NCBI GenBank assembly: GCA_964229355.1
Contig: CAXRDE010000016.1
Span: forward strand, 1-64,000
Length of the DNA: 64,000 nt
From: CAXRDE01 sp964229355
GTDB taxonomy: Bacteria; Cyanobacteriota; Sericytochromatia; UBA7694
Reading direction: 5' to 3'
The first letter of the stretch is position 1; each line of letters begins with the position of its first letter. Below, one piece after another: positions 8,066 to 17,064 of the stretch. Both the position numbers and the translations under genes were made by a program. The notes under the pieces are model-generated. The model saw only the letters and a list, made by a program, of their open reading frames with translations, did no database searches and had not been told where the DNA came from.

Positions 8066-9610
8066 GTGAATACATTTGCACAAGATATACAAGACTCTTT
8101 ATGTCAACTGACGGGAGAACTGCTTCTCCAGTCAGGATATGTTTCTCGAAAGCAGCTGGAAGCAGCCTTTGCTGAACAAGGGCGCGAATATGACCTGATT
8201 GGCCAGATTCTCATTCGCCAGGGCGTGTTGAGTGCTGACCAACTTGCCGAAGTATTGGGTACCCAGCTGAAACAGAAGCTCTCCGTAAGCGCCCCCTTAC
8301 GCCGTCAAATCGGCGAACTCCTCCTGGCGCGCCATGCGGTCAGCCGTTGGCAGTTGGCCAAAGCCCTGGCGGTACAAAGTCAGTTCGATCAAAACAGTTT
8401 AAAAGTCGGCGAAATTCTCGTGGACCTTGGCTTTACAAGCCGAGGCAGTATTGAAGATGCTTTAAGTGAACAAACCCAAACCGCCGAAAAAAGCGCCTGC
8501 GGCACCTGTTGCCAACACAAACGTCGCACCTTGGGTGAACTGCTTTTACAGGCCAATAAAGTCACCCCCGAAGTTTTAGAAAAAGCCTTATATAAGCAGC
8601 AGAAAAGCCATGCTTTTTTAGGAGAAGTGCTTTTATCTGAGGGCATCCTTTCCGAAGGGGAACTGGAAGATACCCTGGCTATCCAGTTGCTATTGCAAGA
8701 GGTTTCTCATCAACTCAAACCTGTGAATAAGCGTCTGGGTGAAATTTTGGTGGACACCCACCAAATTACCGCACAACAGCTGGAAGCGGTGGTGCAAGAA
8801 CAGCAAAAGCAGCCCCTACACCGTAAACTGGGTGACTTGCTCTTAGAAAAGGGCTTGCTGCCTTTAAAAGAGCTAAAGCGTGCCTTGCGTTTGCAAAAGC
8901 GTCTGGCTACCTTAACCATGGTCTCTCTCATGGGAGCTACCTTATTAAGCGCTTGTGGTACGCCACGGGTTCCTGAGCAAATTTTAAATACCCAGCGTTT
9001 AGCGCAGCTGCAAACCCAGAGTATTATGGGCACGGGCAGCGTTGGTCTACATGTACCTTTCTCCAAAGATTTTCGGGTCTTACAGGTAGAGAGTGGCAGT
9101 AAAATACGCATCGACAAGAACGGTTCTCGTATTATTGATGCCGTTCCTTTTTTACGTCAGGGCAAAGACAATACCTGTGGCCAGGCCGTTATGACCGCTA
9201 TTTTACAGTTCTGGGGCAGTGATCTGGAGTATCAGGAAGTGGTGAATATGGCAAATCCCCGTAATTTACCCACCACAGACTATGGGTTAACGAACTTTCT
9301 GCGTAGCCAGGGCTTGCAAGCTCAACCGTTTCGTGGAGCCACTGTGGAAAACCTGATCGCAGAAGTCAATAAAGGCAACCCCACCCCAGTTTTGCTGGAC
9401 TTTGGCGGCATTTCGCAAGAACACTACGTCATTGTTCTGGGGTATAATCTCGAGAAAAATACCCTGATCATGCACGATAGCTTAGAAGGACCACATGTAG
9501 AGATGGACATCTCGACCTTTGAAACCATGTGGCAAAACCGCTCTATCCGTCAGGTACATATTTTTGGTGGCGAAAACTACCGCAACTTTATGCTTAAGGT
9601 GAGTCGCTAG
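8066..9610 (+). CDS. Eight MshEN-type motifs joined to a C39-like peptidase domain through an internal lipobox
   Basis: 514 aa from GTG 8066, chosen for GAGGG 8 bases upstream and a -10 at 8027; ATG 8051 has no ribosome site. Residues about 10-285 hold eight copies of the 24-residue pattern xLGxxLLxxGxLxxxxLxxxLxxQ, the c-di-GMP-binding motif known from MshE N-terminal domains. One spacer carries CGTCC. A basic stretch and hydrophobic segment end in LLSAC at Cys297. The C-terminus is a papain-like C39_2 domain with Cys371 (NTCGQAV), His453 and Asp471. Predicted topology is a cytoplasmic sensor, a membrane passage, and an envelope peptidase; all of this is inferred. Confidence 0.8.
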   Translation: MNTFAQDIQDSLCQLTGELLLQSGYVSRKQLEAAFAEQGREYDLIGQILIRQGVLSADQLAEVLGTQLKQKLSVSAPLRRQIGELLLARHAVSRWQLAKALAVQSQFDQNSLKVGEILVDLGFTSRGSIEDALSEQTQTAEKSACGTCCQHKRRTLGELLLQANKVTPEVLEKALYKQQKSHAFLGEVLLSEGILSEGELEDTLAIQLLLQEVSHQLKPVNKRLGEILVDTHQITAQQLEAVVQEQQKQPLHRKLGDLLLEKGLLPLKELKRALRLQKRLATLTMVSLMGATLLSACGTPRVPEQILNTQRLAQLQTQSIMGTGSVGLHVPFSKDFRVLQVESGSKIRIDKNGSRIIDAVPFLRQGKDNTCGQAVMTAILQFWGSDLEYQEVVNMANPRNLPTTDYGLTNFLRSQGLQAQPFRGATVENLIAEVNKGNPTPVLLDFGGISQEHYVIVLGYNLEKNTLIMHDSLEGPHVEMDISTFETMWQNRSIRQVHIFGGENYRNFMLKVSR

Positions 9611-9681
9611 TCTCGCTAAATTTTCGATAAACACCGCTTTGATCTTGTCGTTACATGCAAAAGGGTTTAGCATAGAAAGCA

Positions 9682-11862
9682 ATGCACGAAATTACTCAGC
9701 GCTTTTGCGCACGCTATGACTTTCCCCTGGATGACTTTCAAATCCGCGCCGCGGAGACCCTTTTAGAAGGGCGCTCTGTACTGGTCACCGCTCCCACAGG
9801 TTCTGGTAAGACCATTGTGGCAGAGTTTGCCATTTTTGACGCTTTAGACCGTCAGCTCCAGGTGATCTATACGACCCCTTTAAAAGCGCTAAGCAACCAG
9901 AAGTACCGCGATCTTTTGCAGGAATATCCTGAAGAGCGCGTGGGACTGGTCACTGGAGATATCTCTATCAATCCCAAAGCAGACGTGGTGGTGATGACCA
10001 CAGAGATTCTGCGGAATATTCTGTATCAAAACCCCCGGCGTATGGATTCGGTCTTATACGTGGTCGTCGACGAATGCCATTATATGAACGATATGGATCG
10101 GGGCACCGTTTGGGAAGAAATGATTATTCATGCCCCCAATCATCTGTGTTTTGTGGCCCTATCCGCCACGATTTCCAATGCCGATGAGCTGGTGAACTGG
10201 ATTTCTTCGATTCATAACCCCATGGAGATTATTGAGCACTTAGAGCGTCCCGTGCCTCTGCGGCACTTTTATTTTGCGGGCGAAAGTCTTTACCCTGTGC
10301 TCAATAGCAAGGGCAAACTCAACACGCGCCTGCGCCGTCTGGGTGAAAAACAACAGGCCGAACGCAAAGAACTTCACAGGGCCCGCCGCGAAGCCCGTAA
10401 CAGCAAAAAACGCAATAACTTTAAGCCCAGCAAAGCTTCTAAACCCGAAGCCATGGCCGAAAGCCGTGTCATTAAATTGCTTCAAAAAGAAGAAATGCTG
10501 CCCGCAATTTACTTTATTTTTTCGCGCCGCAACTGCGATGATGCCCTGCGCGTTTGCCTTGAACAAGGCATGAATTTGACCACCAAAGCCGAAAAGGCAG
10601 AAATCAAATCCCGCATTGCGGATTTGCTTGAGAAGCATCCTTCGTTACAAGAAACCGGTCCTGCTACAGACATGGTTCTGCGGGGTTTACCCCATGGTTT
10701 TGCCTCCCATCACGCGGGTTTAGTCCCCATGCTGCGACATTTCATTGAGGTATTGTTTCAGGACAATTTGGTCAAAGCGGTATTTGCCACCGAGACCCTG
10801 GCCGCAGGCATTAATATGCCTGCCCGCACCACGGTGATCTCGGCGCTATCGAAGCGCACCGATGTGGGGCATCGCTCGCTGACGGTGAGTGAATTTACCC
10901 AAATGACAGGCCGCGCAGGCCGTCGTGGCATGGACGATGAAGGTTATTGTGTGGTGGTGGGCAGTATGTACGATACGCCTTTCCATGTCCTCGATATTCT
11001 TGAAAGCGATATGGATCCCATTGCCAGCCACTTTAGCCTGTCGTACAACATGGTGTTGAACCTGTTGCGCTATGCGGAGCGTCGTGAGGTAAGAGAAATC
11101 TTACAGCGCAGTTTTGGCCAGTATTTGGGCAATAAAGAAACCATTAACCTGAACCTTGAACTGGAGCGTAAGCGCCAGGATCTCAATCAAATTGAAAACT
11201 CAGCCCAGGCCAAAAGCCACAGCCGCTATTTGCGTTCGCAGATTCGCGGTCTTAGCAAGCAAATGAAGCAGCACCGCGAGCTGTACCTGAAAGAGTTTGA
11301 CGCCTTAACCCGTGTGTTGCAATACTTTGGCCGTTTAAAGCCCGATGGTAAGCGTTGGCATTTGACCCCGCTAGGTGAGATGACTTCGCATATTCGTGCC
11401 CAAAACGACCTGCTGATTTCGCTGGTGCTTGAAAGCATTGATTATGAGCAATTTAGCCCGGTAGAAATTGCAGCCATCTTGTCGTGTTTGGTGTTTGAGC
11501 CCCGCCGCAATGCCGAGCCCGACATGAGTCCCTGTTCAAAAAAACTCCGTCAATTTTTTAGAGAGATGCTGTTTATTGCCGACGACCTACGCTTTGTACA
11601 AAACTCTGAAAAAGTGCATTTGGAAATTTCTGTAGAGTTTGGCTTTGCGCCGTTGGTGATGCTGTGGGGCGGTGGCTCTCGCTGGTTAACCCTCTTTAAA
11701 TTTACGGATATGTCCGATGGTGACATTGTGCGCTGTATGCGCCAGCTCATTGATCTGGTGCGTCAGGTGAGCCTGCTGCCCACCCTGCCCGAGGAATTTC
11801 GGAGCAAGGTAGCAGAAGCTTTACCGCTTCTCGATCGTGACCTGATCCAATTGGTAGGTTAA
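9682..11862 (+). CDS. Ski2/HelY-like DEAD/DEAH-box RNA helicase
   Basis: 726 aa. Motifs in order: Walker A APTGSGKT, TTPLKALSNQK (Ia), DECH (II), ALSATISN (III), ETLAAGINMPARTTV (V), QMTGRAGRRGMD (VI), then a Ski2-type C-terminal region resembling DSHCT. An Arg/Lys-rich stretch of about 40 residues (near 220-260) interrupts the two RecA lobes. Superfamily 2 Ski2-like helicases unwind RNA using ATP. Bacterial members such as HelY are poorly characterised but common in actinobacteria and cyanobacteria. The ribosome site is weak. Confidence 0.9.
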   Translation: MHEITQRFCARYDFPLDDFQIRAAETLLEGRSVLVTAPTGSGKTIVAEFAIFDALDRQLQVIYTTPLKALSNQKYRDLLQEYPEERVGLVTGDISINPKADVVVMTTEILRNILYQNPRRMDSVLYVVVDECHYMNDMDRGTVWEEMIIHAPNHLCFVALSATISNADELVNWISSIHNPMEIIEHLERPVPLRHFYFAGESLYPVLNSKGKLNTRLRRLGEKQQAERKELHRARREARNSKKRNNFKPSKASKPEAMAESRVIKLLQKEEMLPAIYFIFSRRNCDDALRVCLEQGMNLTTKAEKAEIKSRIADLLEKHPSLQETGPATDMVLRGLPHGFASHHAGLVPMLRHFIEVLFQDNLVKAVFATETLAAGINMPARTTVISALSKRTDVGHRSLTVSEFTQMTGRAGRRGMDDEGYCVVVGSMYDTPFHVLDILESDMDPIASHFSLSYNMVLNLLRYAERREVREILQRSFGQYLGNKETINLNLELERKRQDLNQIENSAQAKSHSRYLRSQIRGLSKQMKQHRELYLKEFDALTRVLQYFGRLKPDGKRWHLTPLGEMTSHIRAQNDLLISLVLESIDYEQFSPVEIAAILSCLVFEPRRNAEPDMSPCSKKLRQFFREMLFIADDLRFVQNSEKVHLEISVEFGFAPLVMLWGGGSRWLTLFKFTDMSDGDIVRCMRQLIDLVRQVSLLPTLPEEFRSKVAEALPLLDRDLIQLVG

Positions 11863-11876
11863 GGGGATTAAGGGGT

Positions 11877-12323
11877 TCAGAAGCTTTGCTTCTCCACTTT
11901 CTCCACAACGTCACCTTCCACGGTAATGGTCATATTCCCGTTAATAAAGCCCCCCACCGCAGGAATGAGCCCCACCAGAATAGAGCCCACAAAGCCTTCG
12001 GGCGTACGGGAGACGGTGACCTTCATGTTTTTAACAGCCACGGCATTGTGGGCTTCTTTTTTAAGCACGAAGTCCACATACTGCTGGGCCTTTAGGCCTT
12101 CGGCCCCTGCAATGCCGTTCCAGAGGTCGTAGGGCACCAATCCCACGGCATACCACTGATAAAAGGTGTGCGAAAAATGGCGCGTGCGATGTGTCTCTAG
12201 CGGGTCTGGATAGCTTTTGCTCAGTGAAACGGGCACCCGATCGTCGAATTGGGATTGTACCTGCACCTGGTAACAACCGCTGAGAGTGAAGAGAAGGAGC
12301 AGACAAAAGCATTTAATCTTCAT
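11877..12323 (-). CDS. Small lipoprotein (paralogue of the upstream one)
   Basis: 148 aa with a lipobox LSGC near residue 17. The mature part is of unknown family. Its plan matches the preceding gene: an aromatic/hydrophobic patch FYQWYAVGLVPYD, a (V/I)KVTVS-like strand, a second hydrophobic patch and a closing strand MTITVEGDV. A distant resemblance to Bor/TRL-type small lipoproteins is possible. It overlaps the upstream lipoprotein gene by 11 bases. Confidence 0.75.
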   Translation of the reverse strand: MKIKCFCLLLLFTLSGCYQVQVQSQFDDRVPVSLSKSYPDPLETHRTRHFSHTFYQWYAVGLVPYDLWNGIAGAEGLKAQQYVDFVLKKEAHNAVAVKNMKVTVSRTPEGFVGSILVGLIPAVGGFINGNMTITVEGDVVEKVEKQSF

Positions 12324-12690
12324 AACGAATCACCTCTCCGCTAACGCTAAAGGTTCTGGGGCTTACCATACCCAGCGTCACCCAAGAAATCAGCATGTCT
12401 GATACCACAAATTCACTGGTCACTTTAATATCCTGAAGCGCCTGAGCGCTCCCCAGCTGCTGTAAGAGCTTTTCTTGAATCACATCGTTTTCATTGCCTA
12501 CGAGTCCCCAAAATAAGAAAAAATAGGTGCCCTGGCTAACAAAACGGCTTTTGGGTGCGTTGGCATACATGACACTGCGGTTGACCAGCATGGGTTTGTC
12601 GCTGGTGTCAGCCTGGGTGGTCAGGGTGTAACAGCCACTTAACAGACAGCTGCTGAGCAAACAACTCAGCAGCACAACGGGTATTTTCAT
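12313..12690 (-). CDS. Small lipoprotein of unknown function
   Basis: 125 aa with signal peptide and lipobox LLSGC near residue 20. The mature region contains YFFLFWGLVGNENDVIQEKL and a terminal strand FSVSGEVIRYE. It shares its layout with the overlapping downstream lipoprotein, suggesting tandem duplication. AAGGAG lies 7 bases before ATG. It is 11 bases from holB and probably in the same transcript. Confidence 0.75.
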   Translation of the reverse strand: MKIPVVLLSCLLSSCLLSGCYTLTTQADTSDKPMLVNRSVMYANAPKSRFVSQGTYFFLFWGLVGNENDVIQEKLLQQLGSAQALQDIKVTSEFVVSDMLISWVTLGMVSPRTFSVSGEVIRYED

Positions 12691-12701
12691 GGGGGTGCTC
12701 C

Positions 12702-13574
12702 TTAGATTTGTTGGCGCAAGGCCAGGTATTTTTGGGCAAAGGTTTCAATCACCAGTTTGGGGTGACCATTGGCCCGCAACTGGGTCAGGCCCTCTTCAAA
12801 GAGGGTAAGATAATGCTGGGCCCGCTTTAAGCCGCTGCGAGACTGTTTGGCCAAAATGAAAGGCTGAATGCGTTCCCAGCAACCCCGTTGAAACACTTCA
12901 AACTGCAAGCTTAACTCAGCAGGAGACAGACTTTCTAAGTGCTGCAAGAGAGGGTCGAGTTGCGGTGGCGTGCGAACGCCTTCAAGTTGTGGCCAGTGCC
13001 AAAATTTTTCAGGGGATTCGCTGTCGTGCAAGAGCTCTTCACTGCGGGGCAGCGGCGTAGATAAGGCCAGAATTTGAGATCGAGAGCGCAAGGTGGGGAG
13101 AATGCGCTCTAGAAAGGGAGTCAGCAAAATAATAATGCTATCGGAGCTGGGCTCTTCTAAGGTTTTGAGCAGGGCGTTACTGCTCTCCTTTTGCATGTTT
13201 TCGGCATGCTCTAAAATAAAAATTTGATGGCTCGATTGTACCGGCGGCAACGCCACCTGGGCGATTAACTGATGGATTTGCTTGAGTTTAATCAGGGGAT
13301 GGCGACCTTCGCCCTCGCCGCGTATCACATGCAGGTCCGGGTGCTGTTCGTGTAACACCTGCTGGCAGTCTACACATTGCCCGCATCCTTTTTGAGCACA
13401 CAAAATGGCCAGGCTCAGTGCCTGTGTCAACGCGTAGCCTTCTTCAATGGGGGCCTTAAATAAATAGGCATGAGCCAGCTGATCTTTGGCAAGACGCTGG
13501 CTCAGAAATTGGGTGTAAAGGGACTGGGCTTTTAAACGGTGTTGTTGCTCAGGGCGATCAAAAGCAGGGTACAC
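12702..13574 (-). CDS. holB: DNA polymerase III delta-prime subunit
   Basis: 290 aa. The clamp-loader AAA+ fold is recognised from HAYLF near the N-terminus, a zinc site of Cys59, Cys64, Cys67 and Cys70, and NALLKTLEEP plus LPTLRSRSQ. The position equivalent to Walker A (FKAPIEEGYALT) has lost the GKT, as expected for the ATP-inactive delta-prime subunit and unlike DnaX. It works in the clamp loader at the replication fork. Three bases separate it from the GGDEF gene upstream. Confidence 0.9.
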   Translation of the reverse strand: MYPAFDRPEQQHRLKAQSLYTQFLSQRLAKDQLAHAYLFKAPIEEGYALTQALSLAILCAQKGCGQCVDCQQVLHEQHPDLHVIRGEGEGRHPLIKLKQIHQLIAQVALPPVQSSHQIFILEHAENMQKESSNALLKTLEEPSSDSIIILLTPFLERILPTLRSRSQILALSTPLPRSEELLHDSESPEKFWHWPQLEGVRTPPQLDPLLQHLESLSPAELSLQFEVFQRGCWERIQPFILAKQSRSGLKRAQHYLTLFEEGLTQLRANGHPKLVIETFAQKYLALRQQI

Positions 13575-13577
13575 GCT

Positions 13578-14525
13578 TTATTTGTATTCCCAGAATTGCA
13601 TTCCTGTGGATTTACTGGCAAAGCAAATCAACTGGTGACGACCGTCTTTACGGGCCAGGTTCAGGCGTTTATCGGCCAACTGAATGAGTCCGCGCGCTGA
13701 GGTGGTTTCGGCACTGCTACACAGTCCAATCACCACTTGCAACAGGGGATTGATACGTACCAGAGCTTTGACACAGCGATCGAAAACTTCCACGGCAGCT
13801 TCAGGAGAAGTGTTGGGGAAATAGAAGAGGACTTCGAAGTTGTCCCAGCGTACCACCCAGTCCGTTTGCCGCAAGAGACTGCGCAAGCTTTTACCGGCTT
13901 CTTCTAAAAGACCGTTTTGTTCTTCCACAGGCATCATCCGCACCATGGCTGCGAGGTCGTCAAGACCCATAATGGCCACAGAGCCCACTTCTTTTGAGCG
14001 ACTCAGGCGTTCGCTTTCTTCACGAAAGCGTTCGTTAAAGTAAGAGCGCTTCCAGAGGCCGGTGAGTTTATCGGTGCTGGTGCGCTTTTCGACTTCTTCT
14101 TGCATTTCTTTGCCAAAACGGGCCAGCATAAACTGGGGTAAAAGCACGTCCACATACTGTTCGGCAGTGGCCAGTGGCAAGTCATTTTTCAGATGTACCA
14201 ACATCATGCCCAGCATTTGTCCTCCCAGTTTGAGCGACATGCTGTAGCTGTTTTCAAAACCTTCGAGCGCTTGTAGGCGCTCGCTTTGAATGAGGTCACC
14301 GCGCTTAATGCCCTTGAGGTAGTCGGCAAAAATAGCCTCGGCGCCAGGGGTTAAATATAAAAAATCACTGGTTTGCGTCCAGTAGGTAGCCATTTCAATA
14401 TCGGGTACATTTTCGCGATACAAATCAGAGATGATTTTCTGGTTGCGAGCCTCATCGGCGGTCAATTGTAAGTTCGTGGCAATGGTAAAAAGTTTATCTT
14501 TATCTGCTTTGGTGAGTTTGTTCAT
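13578..14525 (-). CDS. Degenerate GGDEF-domain protein with intact RxxD site
   Basis: 315 aa from ATG 14525; a TTG two codons upstream is less likely because GGAG lies 10 bases from the ATG. Residues 1-145 are a helical N-terminal domain. The GGDEF domain begins at TDKLTGLWKRSYF (151-163). The signature reads DNFEV (228-232) instead of GGDEF, so cyclase activity should be lost, but RQTD (219-222), exactly five residues before it, matches the RxxD inhibitory site. It is probably a c-di-GMP receptor. It sits between the roadblock and holB genes, likely in one operon. Confidence 0.85.
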   Translation of the reverse strand: MNKLTKADKDKLFTIATNLQLTADEARNQKIISDLYRENVPDIEMATYWTQTSDFLYLTPGAEAIFADYLKGIKRGDLIQSERLQALEGFENSYSMSLKLGGQMLGMMLVHLKNDLPLATAEQYVDVLLPQFMLARFGKEMQEEVEKRTSTDKLTGLWKRSYFNERFREESERLSRSKEVGSVAIMGLDDLAAMVRMMPVEEQNGLLEEAGKSLRSLLRQTDWVVRWDNFEVLFYFPNTSPEAAVEVFDRCVKALVRINPLLQVVIGLCSSAETTSARGLIQLADKRLNLARKDGRHQLICFASKSTGMQFWEYK

Positions 14526-14555
14526 CCCCAATTATCTCCAGCTTAGGTAAATTGC

Positions 14556-14924
14556 TCAGGATTCCAATAAGGGAATCAACAGGCGAATGGTTTCTTTCAT
14601 TTCAATACGTAAAAGGCCCAGGTTAATGTTTCTCTGGGCAATAACCGCCAGAATAAACGTGGATGCTACGGACATAATGAGCTTTTCGTCACCCTGCCGC
14701 TCAATAATCAGCTGCTGGATGTTTTCGCCTTTCATGCCGGTTTTGGTACTGCGCTCAAAAGAGTGAATGGCGCGAGCGAAGAGAGATGCCAGCTCTTCAG
14801 CGTTATTCATGGCTGTGGTTTCTTCTTTGGCGATCAATATCCCGTCACGGTCTACCACTACGGCGGCCTGTACACCGCCTACAGATTGAAGGTTGTTCAA
14901 AATTTTCGTAATTGCATTTAACAT
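14556..14924 (-). CDS. Roadblock/LC7-domain protein (MglB-like)
   Basis: 122 aa, the whole length being one Roadblock/LC7 domain: an N-terminal helix, GGVQAAVVVDRDGILIA, the NAEELASLFARAI helix and strands LIIERQGDEKLIMSV. Bacterial members dimerise and act on small Ras-like GTPases, for instance MglB on MglA, or serve as structural partners. No MglA-like GTPase is in the window. The degenerate GGDEF gene follows after 30 bases, so the pair may form a c-di-GMP-responsive module (inference). Confidence 0.88.
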   Translation of the reverse strand: MLNAITKILNNLQSVGGVQAAVVVDRDGILIAKEETTAMNNAEELASLFARAIHSFERSTKTGMKGENIQQLIIERQGDEKLIMSVASTFILAVIAQRNINLGLLRIEMKETIRLLIPLLES

Positions 14925-14981
14925 ATGATCTGTATTCTCTTTAGTTCAGTTGGTTCCGTAGGGCAGTCTCCCACAGTTTAC

Positions 14982-15010
14982 AGTTTAACGTATCTCACAG
15001 CCATCACCAA
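14982..15010 (-). promoter_or_regulatory. Candidate promoter of the roadblock-GGDEF-holB unit
   Basis: On the minus strand, TTGGTG (15005-15010) and TAAACT (14982-14987) are 17 bases apart, upstream of ATG 14924, in the 96-base gap after mnmE. Confidence 0.45.
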
Positions 15011-15020
15011 GCAGGCCAGC

Positions 15021-16376
15021 CTATTTTCCTACACAGAAACGATGAAAAACCTCATGAATCACTTCTTCGCTGACACTTTCGCCAATGATTTCGCCAAAAG
15101 CGGTGATGGCCTCTTTGAGATCAATGGATACAAAGTCAAAGGGAAGTCCAGCGTGTAAGGTCTCTCTGGCCCGAACCAGTGCTTCTTGAGCCCGTAATAA
15201 GCAGACCTTATGACGATCGTTGACGGCAATATCCTGGGTGTGTAAGCTATGGGTGCTCAGGTGTCGATACAGGCGATCTTCCAACTCCTCAATGCCCTGC
15301 TGGGCCAGGGCTGAAATCCACACTTCAACGGCGGCCCGGGGGTCGGGATCGGGCCGAGCTGATGGCGATGCTAACAGATCACTTTTATTGTGAACCAACA
15401 CGACTTTTTCGGGGCTAAGGTGCTCCATATGCCTCTCAATCACCGGGTGAATGGGTTGGCTGGCGTCGTGAATAAACAGCACCAGATCTGCTTTTTCTAG
15501 CGCTTGTTCGGTACGGGCAATCCCAATACTCTCAATTTCGTCCTGGGTTTCTCGTAAGCCTGCGGTGTCCACAATGCGTACCGGAATGCCTCGCAGGTTG
15601 TAGTCGTCTTCGACGGTGTCTCGGGTGGTGCCGGCAATATTGCTGACAATGGCCCGATCATAGCGCAAAAGTGCATTGAGAAGGGTTGACTTGCCTACAT
15701 TGGGCTCTCCCACCAGCGCCATTTTTAACCCTTGTTTCCAGATTTTGCCGGCGTCGCTGGTGCCCAGCAGGCGCTGGACTTCGGCACTCACTTTTTCGAG
15801 ACCTGTTAACATCACATCAGGCTCCGGGGGATCCACTTCATCGGGAAAGTCAATATTGGCTTCAATGGCGGCCAATAGGCCAATCATGTCCTGACGCAGG
15901 GCGCGCAAGGGCTTTGAGAGGTGGCCTTCTAACTGATGGGCAGCCATGTGCAAGGCCTGCTGAGATGGGCTATGAATTAAGTCCATAATGGCTTCAGCCT
16001 GGGTCAGGTCTAACTTGCCATTTAAAAAGGCCCGTTGCGAGAACTCTCCGGCCGTGGCCAGCCGAGCACCGGCAGCCAAACATACTTTGAGCATGCGCTC
16101 CACAAGATAAGGTCCCCCGTGACAGTGTAGCTCGACGAGATCTTCACCGGTAAAACTGCGGGGGTTTTGCATGTAGAGCAAGAGGCCGTAATCTAAAACG
16201 TCCTGGCTTTCAGGATCGCAAAAGGCGCCATAATAGGCCCGATGGCTTTCCCAGGCGGTATTGCCTTTAAACAATGTTTTTGCAATAGAAAGTGCCGCAG
16301 GCCCTGACATACGGACAATGCCAATGGCACCGTGTCCGGGGGGGGTAGAGACTGCGGCAATGGTATCGGTATGCAT
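15021..16376 (-). CDS. mnmE: tRNA modification GTPase MnmE
   Basis: 451 aa, normal length. The N-terminal folate-binding domain contains STPPGHGAIGIVRMSGP. The central G domain has GEPNVGKST, DTAGLRET and NKSD. The C-terminus ends in the catalytic CVGK motif. With MnmG it builds the cmnm5 group on U34 of tRNAs. mnmG is not adjacent here. The start overlaps the jag stop by one base (TAATG), as part of the conserved origin-proximal block. Confidence 0.97.
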   Translation of the reverse strand: MHTDTIAAVSTPPGHGAIGIVRMSGPAALSIAKTLFKGNTAWESHRAYYGAFCDPESQDVLDYGLLLYMQNPRSFTGEDLVELHCHGGPYLVERMLKVCLAAGARLATAGEFSQRAFLNGKLDLTQAEAIMDLIHSPSQQALHMAAHQLEGHLSKPLRALRQDMIGLLAAIEANIDFPDEVDPPEPDVMLTGLEKVSAEVQRLLGTSDAGKIWKQGLKMALVGEPNVGKSTLLNALLRYDRAIVSNIAGTTRDTVEDDYNLRGIPVRIVDTAGLRETQDEIESIGIARTEQALEKADLVLFIHDASQPIHPVIERHMEHLSPEKVVLVHNKSDLLASPSARPDPDPRAAVEVWISALAQQGIEELEDRLYRHLSTHSLHTQDIAVNDRHKVCLLRAQEALVRARETLHAGLPFDFVSIDLKEAITAFGEIIGESVSEEVIHEVFHRFCVGK

Positions 16377-17056
16377 TAGTGACGGTAGCGTCCACGTCCT
16401 CCGTGGCGATGACGTCCTCCACGGCTGTGGCGATCTTGATTGTTATAATCGGCGCGGCGCAGTGACACCACCACACGGCGATTGGGTTCTACGCCCACGC
16501 TTGAAGAGCTCAGCTCGGGAAATGGCTTAACGGCTTCATGAACGATCTTGCGATCGCGGGCATCCATGGGTTTCAGGGTAATGCGACGACGCTGACGTAG
16601 CACGCGCTCGGCAATGCCTTCGGCCACCTGAACCAAATGGGTACGATGCCGCTCACGGTAGTCCGCGATATCGAGGACGACGTTAATATCTTTGCTGTTA
16701 ATCATCAACTGCAGCAAGTATTGCAAGGCATCCAGGGTTTGTCCCTGGCGGCCAATGAGAATGGCGGCGTCATCACTTTTGATATTGACTTCTAAAGTTT
16801 CGGTGTCCCAGTTAAAGAACGACTCGATTTCGGCATCTAAGTCGAGGCTTTTGAGGGTCTGACTGAGGGCCTGACGGGCTTCTTCCACTTCACCAGGGGT
16901 TTTGCGCCAAATCCGCACCAGGGTGGGGTTTTCTGCATCACCCTCTTCTAACACTTCGTACTCTACAGAGTCAATGTCAGTTTCAAATTCTTCTAAGGCC
17001 AACTGTACCGCTTCGTCAACGGTTTCGCCTTCTTTTTCGATTGCGTAGCTTTGCAT
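16376..17056 (-). CDS. khpB: Jag/KhpB RNA-binding protein (Jag-N, KH, R3H)
   Basis: 226 aa from ATG 17056, with AGAGG 5 bases upstream; a GTG two codons earlier overlaps that site. Domains in order: Jag_N at residues about 1-50, a KH domain with DAAILIGRQGQTLDALQYL (about 115-135), an R3H domain with RERHRT and MDARDRKIVH, and a basic Arg/His/Gly tail. It binds RNA and is tied to cell-envelope regulation in Gram-positives. It lies between yidC and mnmE, the usual order. Confidence 0.95.
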   Translation of the reverse strand: MQSYAIEKEGETVDEAVQLALEEFETDIDSVEYEVLEEGDAENPTLVRIWRKTPGEVEEARQALSQTLKSLDLDAEIESFFNWDTETLEVNIKSDDAAILIGRQGQTLDALQYLLQLMINSKDINVVLDIADYRERHRTHLVQVAEGIAERVLRQRRRITLKPMDARDRKIVHEAVKPFPELSSSSVGVEPNRRVVVSLRRADYNNQDRHSRGGRHRHGGRGRYRH

Positions 17057-17064
17057 ATACACCT

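Noticed and set aside
10240..10638. 132-aa minus-strand frame in the helicase gene
   Set aside because: Antisense shadow of conserved helicase coding sequence; no ribosome site or family resemblance.
13578..14525. Active diguanylate cyclase
   Set aside because: The GGDEF signature is DNFEV, with the catalytic positions changed, so synthesis of c-di-GMP is not expected.
14925..15158. 77-aa plus-strand frame between the roadblock and mnmE genes
   Set aside because: Mostly antisense to the mnmE 3' end, with no ribosome site.
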